A DNA stretch of 64,000 nt from assembly GCA_009859145.1 (NCBI GenBank), contig VRVR01000008.1, forward strand, positions 319,494-383,493, written 5' to 3'. Below, piece by piece: positions 51,101 to 61,688 of this stretch. Both the position numbers and the translations under genes were made by a program. How positions within the stretch are numbered: position 1 is the first letter of the stretch; each line of letters opens with the position of its first letter. The notes under the pieces are model-generated. The model did not search any database. It was not told where the DNA came from and saw only the letters and a list, made by a program, of their open reading frames with translations. This DNA comes from Andalucia godoyi. Taxonomy: Eukaryota; Discoba; Jakobea; Jakobida; Andaluciidae.

Positions 51101-53335
51101 ATGTTCCTGAAGTCTTGTCAGCCACGACCTTCGCCGTTCTCGGAGGGTTTTTGACGACTGCATGTCACCTTGAGAGAGGCCGAAGAAAGAAACCAGCTGC
51201 GCATATAGTCCTTTCCTGTTTGATACTGCACTTCGCAGATTGCCCTGGCTGATTCTGTAGTCATTCTTCCAGGACGAATCATACTTCTTCTGTTCCGCAT
51301 CCACCCACCGTTCCTGCTTCAACAATACGCTGAATCTCATCTTCTCCCGAGCATCGCTGGCTTTCAACTGCTCCGAAAGCTCTGACACCTTTTGCTGCTG
51401 TGCCGAAAGGTCCTCTTGGCGAACGGCAACCATCACTTCCCCATATGCACGGTCTTGGGTAAGCTTCAATCGAGATTCCTGGTACTGGCTCTGCCGGTGC
51501 GTGAAGTTTGATTTGCGTTCTTCATTCTCCAATGCTCGTCTTTTCAAGTCATTACGCAGTGTCTCCATTTGGCTGTCGAGCTGTTTTCGCTGAGAACCGA
51601 GTGCGTCTTCCTTTGCCATCATGGAGGCAGAGCGGGCTTCCCAATCTAAAATTTCGCCAGCAGACTCCCACTCGACAGAATATTCCCGTGCATATTGATT
51701 GATCTTTCGCTGCAGCTCGGACTGCTCTTCCATCAAAGAATCGTGGTTCTTCCGTGCAGCTTTGAGTTTCTGCTGCAACTCTCGATACGACTGCCTATCA
51801 AGCACCAGTTGTGCATCGCCGTCTGACAGCAAATATGCCGTCCATAGTTCGTCATCGTTTTCATCAATGGTCTCGAGACCAGAAGAACTTGCAGAGTCGT
51901 CAACATCTGCGAATTTCGGTTTCTTCGACTCGTGGCTTTCCATTGCTTCTTGTGCTTCTTGCACAGACAGTCCAGATCTCTTGACTGCTGCCCTCAGCTT
52001 GCTAATTTCACTCTCCAGTTTTCGACGTTCGCGTTCCAGCTTCGCTCTTTCGTCCGAGTGCCGTCGTTCGGACTCCAAAGCATCTCTCTGGAGGGCAGCA
52101 AGATCACCCTCGACTTTCCTTTTGCTTGAAACAAGTCGCTTCTCCTCGCGGTCTCTTTCACCAAGTTTGGTCTTCAACGAGAATTCGGCTTCCGCGCGGA
52201 TGTGCATCACATGCTTGTACTGCGCTTCCACTTGACCGTGCTCATTCATGATATCCTCAACTGCAGCACGCTTCTCTGCAGCGAGCCGAGAACACTCAAC
52301 GTCAGAAGTGTGCCATTCATGTTCAATCTCTGCACACTTTCTCCTGAGCACCGCCAATCCCTCTTCCATTCTTCGCAACTCGGAAACAGAATCCAATTGC
52401 CACTTTTCAAACCGCACTCGACGCTTCTCCTTGTCTGCTTCGTCCTGTGCAGAGAGGGATTTGACAGTTTGTGCAACACCGCGAGCAGCCGCAACTTCAT
52501 GCGACCGCAGCGTCTCCAAGTGCTGTCTCTGTCGCTCCACCTTCATGGACAGCTCTGCTGCGCGGATAGTCGTTTCCTTGTTTTGCAGCTTTGCAGATTC
52601 CCTCAATTTATGCTGACGGATCCGCTCCAATGCCTTCTGACGATCCTCCGCAGTGCTTCCTCTGGCCGACATCGTATGCCCTTCGCCGACTGATACATTG
52701 GGAGACAACAAACGTGCCGAGATGCCCGGCGCGCCGCCTTGCTTTGCATTTGACGACGACGAAATCTGCTTGAGCTCAAGCTTGGGAACGGCTGGGCGCC
52801 TTGTTGCAGATCCAGCAGATATCGGCCTCTTGCTCTTGTCCTCTGATGCGTTTGGAACGACCGCAACACCACTACTCCCCGAAAACGACGAAGCCGAGAC
52901 ACTCAACGCGCCCTGTTCGTTATTGTACACGGGTTGCCGCGATACCTGCATTTCGGCATTCGACGCAGAAAAAGGTCGGTTCAGAGCGCTCCCTGGAACC
53001 GAAGCGTCATTGCTGGATCGCAGCTTTGCAAGTTGTTTCGCTCTTTCCAAAAGTCTCTAAACCCATTACTCATCACAACAGTAAAGCCAGCATACGAAAA
53101 AGACACACACACCCACACAAAGAGAAAACAGCAATAACAAACAACGTTAGTCCATCCAGAAACAAAATCAATCGAGGAAAGCAACAATAAAGAAAGATGG
53201 ATAGATGGATAGATAGATAGATGGATAGATGGAGAGAGGTCCGGAAATGAGAAAAAGGATAGGAAAAAAGCATGCCTTTCGGATATCATCTGTGGATTCC
53301 GACTGCGACTCTGTTTGGATTCCGTCTCGGTTCAT
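48152..53335 (-). CDS. Very long coiled-coil protein with C-terminal PH-like domain, two exons
   Basis: The long frame at 48152-53050 opens at a TTG, and in-frame coding continues to an acceptor at 53057-53058. I propose exon 1 as 53276-53335 (ATG at 53333-53335, MNRDGIQTESQSESTDDIRK), a 219-bp intron with a GC donor (AAG|GCATGC...TTTAG), and exon 2 as 48152-53056. Phase is 0, giving 1654 residues that read smoothly across the join (DDIRK|RLLERAKQ). Residues of about 150-1330 are coiled coil. Near 1540 a segment from MLEGSVLPVQERVLS to NAWLGGIDLLI has the strand pattern and final Trp helix of a PH-like domain. Gly-Ser dipeptide repeats precede it. A role as a membrane- or basal-body-anchored scaffold is possible. 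If the exon is wrong, the start would be ATG at 52951. Confidence 0.8.
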
Positions 53336-53803
53336 TGCACGGGAAACTATACGGGTAAGTGAATAATTACGAATTGTCCAAAAAACAATAATTAATTTAT
53401 AATTATTATTTTCCTGCGTTAAAACAAAATTTAAAATAAAATAAAATAAGTACGATAATTGGAAAGCCAAAAAATTTGGGAGAGAATAAGAAATTCCACA
53501 GCTTTTGCAGAAAAGCAATGAAAGACGGGGACGAGGTCGGACCTCTCAACTCGGGAAGGCAAAAGAAACAGCAGTTTGTGGCGCACTAAGAATTTTGCAT
53601 CAATTGATGCTTTCGAAACCGACACCTTTTTGGTCCTTTGGTTTTTATCGTTATTTTCTTCTCGACAAGCCGTAGTAAAAAAACCAGATATGACAGTTCA
53701 GTTCGTCAGTTAGTTTGTTAATCAGTTGTGTTTGTGAGGGATAAGGTGGAATAGAGAAAAGAAAAGAAAAGAAAGAAAAGAAAAGAAGGAAGGAAACATA
53801 AGA
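53336..53803. other. Divergent intergenic region between two coiled-coil genes
   Basis: About 470 bp, AT-rich, with a purine-rich AAAAG-type tract directly before the start at 53804. Within the neighbouring intron a GATA/GATG tetranucleotide repeat lies at about 53194-53236. No gene is visible. Confidence 0.5.
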
Positions 53804-55318
53804 ATGTCCAAGCCGACCTTGAACAGTGCCGGTCCTGTGGCGAATGCGTCGTCGGGTGCGTCGCAATCGGTGCCTTCGAAGGACTTTGAGAAGCGAGTCA
53901 AGGAGCTGGAGACGGAGCGCGAGTTGAATTTCTATTATGTGGATAACCTAAAGAAGCGGTATGAAGACGAGCTTTCTGAACTCCAAAATCAGCTTAAAGA
54001 GTCGAATGCCAAGCGGGTTGCAATGAATGAGAGGCTTGAGAGAGTGAAGATGGTGGAGTCTGCAATCTTTGCAATGTATATGGAAAATGTGGTTCCGGTT
54101 CAGACAGCGCGTCGTCAGTTGCAGGAGGGAGAGAACCCAATGGTCATGCTTGACCAGCTTCGGGCATACATCCGATCTCTGCAGTCGTTCCAAGACGACT
54201 TTGAAAACGAGCTTAAGAGCCGCATCGAAAAGCGCAGAAACGAGACCGAGGAAGAGCTGCAAACGACGAAGTCCAGGCTGAGTCATTTGGAAAACATGAT
54301 TTCGATGATCACACATCAAAAACAGTCTGCGGAGGCCGAGCGAGACCAGGCGTTGGAGGAGAAGGAGAAGGTGGAGACGGAGGCCAAGAAGATGTTTGAT
54401 GCCATGAAGGATGATCAGCTGAAGTTGGTGGCGTTGCTGCGTGAACAAGAGAAGGAAATGGACGAGTTGCATCAATCCGTAGACCGTCGAGACCAGATCT
54501 TGCGACACAAGGAGATGAAGCTGATGAGGATAACACAGCTTGAATCCGAGATCTCGCGCAATCGAGCGCGACACCAGTTTGATCTCAACCAAATGCGAGC
54601 ACAAAGCATGAAGGCTGTCAAGGTGTATGATCGAGAAATGTCTGCTGCAAACAAGATTGATGCAGAGAAACGCGCCCTCGAAGAAAAACTGCGTAGAGCC
54701 GAGATGCAGCTGAATGCATTCAAGAATGATGCGAACCGTACGCGTGCCGCAGAGCTCGAGCGGAAGGTGGAAAAGACAGAGCTGATGCTGAAGACAAAGG
54801 AACAGGAGTGCCGCAAAGCCAGCGAGGAACTGTCACAGAATAAGCAGAGAGTGCAAGAGCTGGAGAGACGAGTGGTTGCCATGAAGCTCGAATACGATAA
54901 GATCTTCCTCGCCGCAGAGCGCGAACGGAGAGCAAAGCGGTCCGTAGGATTTTCTTCGGGTTCCTTTGGTTCCATGGGCGGAGTCACGAGTGCCATGGAC
55001 TTCTCTGACGATCCCGCTCTCGCAGCTGCAACTGCTTCGTCGGGTGCAATGGCTGGCGTCGTTTCGGTGTCTGGGAGCCAGATGCAACCAGATCAGGAAT
55101 CGCTGCATTTTTATCGCCAGAAGCTCAAAGAGCGTGACCGCGAAATCGCAGACTTGTCTCGAAAGATAAAGCGCATGCTCTCGCTTGAAAAGGATTCAAA
55201 GGGAGATGTGCTTTCATCAAAGTCATCGTCTTCGCCCAGTCATCGACCTTCGGTGTTCAACAGTCCTACAATCCGCCAAGGCCGGGAGGCCGACGCAGAC
55301 GCCGACGCATTGGACTGA
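53804..55318 (+). CDS. Coiled-coil protein
   Basis: 504 residues, intronless. A short Ser/Ala-rich head is followed by nearly continuous coiled coil (about 25-390). Within it, one less charged segment (VESAIFAMYMENVVPVQTARRQL) may be a small conserved domain. A Gly/Ser-rich linker follows, then a last helix (LHFYRQKLKERDREIADLSRKIK) and a Ser-rich tail. I do not recognise the family. Centrosomal or axonemal coiled-coil proteins look like this, and the head-to-head neighbour is also a long coiled-coil protein. Confidence 0.85.
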   Translation: MSKPTLNSAGPVANASSGASQSVPSKDFEKRVKELETERELNFYYVDNLKKRYEDELSELQNQLKESNAKRVAMNERLERVKMVESAIFAMYMENVVPVQTARRQLQEGENPMVMLDQLRAYIRSLQSFQDDFENELKSRIEKRRNETEEELQTTKSRLSHLENMISMITHQKQSAEAERDQALEEKEKVETEAKKMFDAMKDDQLKLVALLREQEKEMDELHQSVDRRDQILRHKEMKLMRITQLESEISRNRARHQFDLNQMRAQSMKAVKVYDREMSAANKIDAEKRALEEKLRRAEMQLNAFKNDANRTRAAELERKVEKTELMLKTKEQECRKASEELSQNKQRVQELERRVVAMKLEYDKIFLAAERERRAKRSVGFSSGSFGSMGGVTSAMDFSDDPALAAATASSGAMAGVVSVSGSQMQPDQESLHFYRQKLKERDREIADLSRKIKRMLSLEKDSKGDVLSSKSSSSPSHRPSVFNSPTIRQGREADADADALD

Positions 55319-55500
55319 GCATGCTCAGTATTTTGGTTTGTTTTTTAATTTTTGTCTTTCTGTTTTGGTTTTCATTTTTGTCGCCGATCAAGGCGAAACC
55401 TGGCTGCGCAGCTGTCGAGTCAAACTGGAAGGGGGAAGGGAAGTGGATTTAAGTTATGATTAAAATTTAAAAAAGTGAAAACACAACAAAAACACATCTG

Positions 55501-56958
55501 CTACGTCTCTGGCCAGCTGCTTGAAGCTTCAGGAATGTTGAACACGCGCCGCAGATGCGAGTTGAGGAAGATCCCGTGCGGATCGAGTTGCTGGCGTGCA
55601 GTCTTGAATCCATCCCAGTTCGCCGCGCCGTACATTCTTCGAAACTGTTCCCCGCGAGCACGATACAGTTTCGCCCAGTGAGGTCTGCCGTCAAATGACA
55701 GCATCATATCTTCAAAGGCGTCAAAAAACGGTCTGTACTCAACATCCTTCATGAAAGGTCTGTAAGCAATGATGCCGATCAAGCAAGTATCTCGACCGCT
55801 ACACATGCTGAGTGGAATATCGTCGCCCTTGACGAATCGAACCTCGATTGGAAAATGCGCCTTGAATCCGCGCTCCACTATCATTCTCCGAAGAGTTTTC
55901 ATGGCCTCAGCACACCTCTCAAATGGAATCGCCCATTCTGCAACGTATTGCCGAAACAAACAATCAAAATTGAAAATTCGGAATGAGTCATCGATGCGCT
56001 CCCGTTTGCGCCGAAACAGTGTGTACGCATACAACCGGTTGATCCAGGGAACGAGCGCAGGAAAGATTCTTGAAACGTACAACAGCATTTCAAGAAAATG
56101 GTAACCGAACGCTCGATCCCGCAGCAGTCGTCCCGCGACAAACAGGGGAGACGACGACGGTCTTTTGGGAGAAACCATGGTCCGGTTGCACTCCAGAATC
56201 TCGCACATGTTCGTGTGTGGAAACCACCAAACTCTCCAGTGTTCCGCAGAGCGTGCAGCTTGCGGTAAACTGCTCAGCACATCCTCGAAGGTCTTGGAAT
56301 ACCGCACTTCATGCAGACGAAACGCCCGTTCCACTTGCATTGTTGCCGTGATGATGATGCCTAGCGCACCCAAGCTGACTCGAGCATAATCAAACAGCGC
56401 CGCGTTCTCCGATTTTGAGCATCGCAAGATGGTTCCGTCCGCAGTCAGCAGTTCCAACTCCACAATCTGCGACGCAATGCACCCAAACCGCGCTCCCGTA
56501 CCGTGCGTTCCCGTCGCAATTGCGCCCGAGATCGACTGTTCAGAGATAGCACCGAGATTTGAAATTGCAAGACCGTTCTTCAACAATTCCGCATTCAGTG
56601 TCCTCAGTCTGCATCCTCCTTCGCACTTGACCAGTCCTCGATCCACGTGGATCTCGAGAATTCGCGATACCTTGTCGAGCGAAACCATGTGTCCGGTGGT
56701 GAGCGCAATTTCGTTTGGCGAATGCCCGGCACCGACGACTTTGACACTTTCTTTCCTGCCTGCAGCATACCTAACAATCGAAATAAGCTCTAATACGGAT
56801 GACGGTTGGTGGTAATACGCAGGCACACACCCCGCAGTCTGTGCCCAGTTGCGCCACTTCACACGATTTGGCGGATACGGCAAAACCGCGGTGGACGATG
56901 AGTCGTGCGCAATCGTGCCTGCAGTCAAGTGCGATGCTAGCACCGTTGCCCGATTCAT
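55501..56958 (-). CDS. Aldonolactone oxidase (L-gulonolactone / D-arabinono-1,4-lactone oxidase type)
   Basis: 485 residues starting at ATG 56956-56958 (MNRATVLASH); the longer frame translates a CA microsatellite in the 5' UTR. The N-terminal FAD-binding type 4 domain shows VKVVGAGHSPNEIA, ISEQSISGAIATGTHGTG and LELLTADGTILRCSKS. The C-terminal ALO domain has RPHWAKLY (the family's HWxK motif) and ends DPHGIFLNSHLRRVF. The enzyme oxidises an aldono-1,4-lactone to ascorbate or an analogue with O2, producing H2O2. His in GHS, the usual site of covalent FAD attachment, is present. Substrate choice (gulono-, galactono- or arabinono-lactone) cannot be read from the sequence. Its C-terminus converges on the coiled-coil gene. 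Confidence 0.93.
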   Translation of the reverse strand: MNRATVLASHLTAGTIAHDSSSTAVLPYPPNRVKWRNWAQTAGCVPAYYHQPSSVLELISIVRYAAGRKESVKVVGAGHSPNEIALTTGHMVSLDKVSRILEIHVDRGLVKCEGGCRLRTLNAELLKNGLAISNLGAISEQSISGAIATGTHGTGARFGCIASQIVELELLTADGTILRCSKSENAALFDYARVSLGALGIIITATMQVERAFRLHEVRYSKTFEDVLSSLPQAARSAEHWRVWWFPHTNMCEILECNRTMVSPKRPSSSPLFVAGRLLRDRAFGYHFLEMLLYVSRIFPALVPWINRLYAYTLFRRKRERIDDSFRIFNFDCLFRQYVAEWAIPFERCAEAMKTLRRMIVERGFKAHFPIEVRFVKGDDIPLSMCSGRDTCLIGIIAYRPFMKDVEYRPFFDAFEDMMLSFDGRPHWAKLYRARGEQFRRMYGAANWDGFKTARQQLDPHGIFLNSHLRRVFNIPEASSSWPET

Positions 56959-57024
56959 GATCAGCACAGCGTCTTTGGCTCTCGGTTCTCGGCTCTCGCT
57001 AAAAGATGCACAGAATCTAAATAG

Positions 57025-57025
<1 letters not shown>

Positions 57026-57054
<29 letters not shown>
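57026..57054. repeat. (CA)n microsatellite in the 5' leader of the lactone oxidase gene
   Basis: Fourteen or so uninterrupted CA units lie 68 bp upstream of the ATG. They would be GT-rich in the sense strand of the transcript. Confidence 0.95.
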
Positions 57055-57058
<4 letters not shown>

Positions 57059-57168
57059 CGGAAGCAAGATATTATGCGTTTTTAATTTAAATTCTTAAAA
57101 AAAAATAGAAAATAGTAAAACACCTTTATGTTGTTGAACGACAACGAATCGACGGCGGTACAGTCATT

Positions 57169-58071
57169 TCATACCGGAACGTAGACGGACTTCTTGCGCT
57201 TGATGAGCATGTAGACGAATGCGGATACGATGCACAGCCCGAGCAGCGATCCAAAGACGACTGTCAGGACTTTGTACGAATCGCACTTACCGCAAGTGCT
57301 GTGACTATCATCGCCGTTGTCGGACAGCTTTGGGGACGCCCAATAGTCGAGGACGATGACACCGTTGGCCCCGCCATTCAAAATAGGTCCCACAAACGCC
57401 TTGAATGCTTGATGATGCGGTTCGACAAAGACGTAATTGTCTCGATCTGCCTGTGACGTAAACGTCACTTCAAACCCATGCGAGAAGTTTCCGCTGAGTC
57501 CTTCCGGCGAGTTGTTGACTCCAGACGCAAGGTTTTGACAATATGCAACTTCTGTTCGGAGTGCACGGAACAAGCCAGTTGTCTGCTGCACCACCGTCGC
57601 AAGCGCGTCTGGCCGATAGTCAAACAAGACAATGTGCCGGAGAAGCTGGTTGTCGTTGGATGCGTAATCGGCAGCTGAGTTAACTGGGTCTGCATAGTCG
57701 GCCCACATGTCAAAGAGAAACACATTCGACACGATCGTCAGCGCATACGCTTTAAACGCCAGATGGTGCGGATCATGGAATGCGTAGAAGTCGCGATCCG
57801 CAGTCGAGGAGAATACGACTCGGAAGACATGCGTGAACGACTTGTTCAGTCCCTCTGGAGAGTTGTTGATTCCGTTTTCGAACGCCAAAACATATGGAAT
57901 CTGGTTCTTCAGATCGCGGAACTTGTCCACGACGCTCTGTATGGAATCGGGCGACGTAGACGCACTGAACGAGAAGAACACAAAGTGATGCAATGCAAGC
58001 ATTGCGCTCGATGTCTGCAAGAAGACCGCAAAGAACACCAGCGCCGCAGCAACTGCTGCAAAACACCTCAT
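57169..58071 (-). CDS. Type I membrane protein with two stress-responsive A/B-barrel (Dabb) domains
   Basis: 300 residues starting at ATG 58069-58071 (MRCFAAVAA); the longer frame is 5' UTR. A signal peptide (about 1-23) precedes two tandem Dabb-like repeats. The first begins LHHFVFFSFS and has NGINNSPEGLNKSFTHVFRV and DPHHLAFKAY. The second begins LRHIVLFDYR and has SGVNNSPEGLSGNFSHGFEV and EPHHQAFKAF. A short CGKC-containing stalk leads to one transmembrane helix (about 269-291) and a basic tail. Dabb domains are usually soluble cytosolic dimers; here they would lie in the ER lumen or on the cell surface, with two repeats standing in for a dimer (inference). The ligand is unknown. Confidence 0.88.
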   Translation of the reverse strand: MRCFAAVAAALVFFAVFLQTSSAMLALHHFVFFSFSASTSPDSIQSVVDKFRDLKNQIPYVLAFENGINNSPEGLNKSFTHVFRVVFSSTADRDFYAFHDPHHLAFKAYALTIVSNVFLFDMWADYADPVNSAADYASNDNQLLRHIVLFDYRPDALATVVQQTTGLFRALRTEVAYCQNLASGVNNSPEGLSGNFSHGFEVTFTSQADRDNYVFVEPHHQAFKAFVGPILNGGANGVIVLDYWASPKLSDNGDDSHSTCGKCDSYKVLTVVFGSLLGLCIVSAFVYMLIKRKKSVYVPV

Positions 58072-58409
58072 GATCCTGCAGTAGCTCTCGTGAGTTTTTG
58101 CGAATGCAGCACGAGGGATGCACAAACAAAAAAATAAAAAAACAAAAACGGAAAAACAAAAACGAAAAAAAAAAAACTGCAAGTCGTCGAGGCAGAAACG
58201 ATAACGGGGAAGAGAGGAACAGAAACGCAGCTTGTGGAAAGAAGAACGAAGGTAGGAGACAAGAGTTGGAATCGCTTGTTCTGAACAACAAGATTCTTTT
58301 TAATTAAAACATGGAGGGACTGGAAAAGAGAAGAAGGGAGAGAAAGAAAGTAAGAAAAAAGAACGCAAACTATGAAACGCACAACTGGGAAAACGAGAGT
58401 CCAGAAAGA
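58072..58409. other. Intergenic region upstream of the Dabb protein gene
   Basis: About 340 bp, A-rich on the plus strand at 58125-58175 and 58310-58360. No gene is visible. It holds the Dabb promoter and the RUVBL1 3' UTR. Confidence 0.5.
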
Positions 58410-60689
<2,280 letters not shown>

Positions 60690-61238
60690 ATGAAGCGTCG
60701 ATCGTCTTCCAGCAACAACAGCGGCAACAACTCCAGCAACATTGATGATCTTCCCGAAACTGGAGCAGATCGAATTGAGCGAGTGACCTCGGCCGAGAAG
60801 CTGATTTTCATCCTTTCTGCTCTTCTTGTGTCGTCGATTCCGCTGTATGTGTACCAAAAAATTTTCTTCGTTCCGCTTGAAACGTTCGCGCTGCTGTTCC
60901 TTGCAGTGACCCTTGTTTCCACTTTTTTGCTGTACACATCGTACAACATGCATGCGGCAGCCAAGGTGGATGCTGTTGGCGGCCAGATCCGCACTTTGGT
61001 GCAGGAGGGGAAGGCATCATTGGACGGCATCGAAGGATTCGTCTCTGCATCGCGTGTCAGACTGGAGGCTACTCTCTTTTCGCTTTTCGCCTTGAACTCT
61101 CTCTTTGTCGTTTCGTACATGTTTGTCGGATTCTATGCTCTGGCTCGCGCAAACGAGGCAGTCAACTACGCAGTCGCTGTACCCGCCGCTGCATTAGTCA
61201 CGTTTGCATTTGCATACGATGCACGCTCTAGAGCATGA
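60690..61238 (+). CDS. SSR3: Translocon-associated protein subunit gamma (TRAP-gamma, SSR3)
   Basis: 182 residues from ATG 60690, which has a good start context (CACCATGAAG); the frame extends to a TTG at 60648. A Ser/Asn-rich cytosolic head is followed by two transmembrane helices (about 38-60 and 63-85, including LAVTLVSTFLLYTSYN). A charged cytosolic loop and two further helices follow (FALNSLFVVSYMFVGFYAL and AVNYAVAVPAAALVTFAF). The VTLVSTFL motif, the RLEATLFSLF lead into helix 3 and the VNYxxxVxAAAL end match SSR3. TRAP-gamma is the multispanning ER subunit of the TRAP complex that sits beside Sec61 and oligosaccharyltransferase. The loop is a little shorter than in animals. Confidence 0.85.
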   Translation: MKRRSSSSNNSGNNSSNIDDLPETGADRIERVTSAEKLIFILSALLVSSIPLYVYQKIFFVPLETFALLFLAVTLVSTFLLYTSYNMHAAAKVDAVGGQIRTLVQEGKASLDGIEGFVSASRVRLEATLFSLFALNSLFVVSYMFVGFYALARANEAVNYAVAVPAAALVTFAFAYDARSRA

Positions 61239-61688
61239 TGGGTCTCAACACTCGATGCAATCGCTTGGGCTCGTCCAGACGTCGGCCCTCCTGCACGTGC
61301 ATTATCAATCTGGTGACGACGGCAAGGATTGGAGCGATGATGATTGATGACTGATGGCTGATGATTGATGATGATGGATAAAACGGAGGATCTGATTGAA
61401 AATGTACCAGTATGGTGTTAAATTGTCGATACGGGGGGTAGTCGCTGCCATGGAAACGTTGGTTTCGTGATGCACAGTGTCGGTTTGCATGTAATACAAG
61501 AAGAAAGAACAACGTATTATTTTGCTTTTCTCCCCCCCATTTTTTAATAATTTGTTTGTTATTAAAACAAAACAATAATCTGCTCTTAATTCACTAATTG
61601 GTGGACGCGAGCCGCAATGTCCATGTGTGGACGGCAGAGATGCATTCAAGGAAAAACATGAGCAAACATCAACGGAGCGCTCTCGCCG
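61239..61688. other. Convergent intergenic region
   Basis: About 450 bp between two stops. It contains a TGATGATTGATGA-type simple repeat at about 61337-61380 and AT-rich sequence. No gene is visible. Confidence 0.5.
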
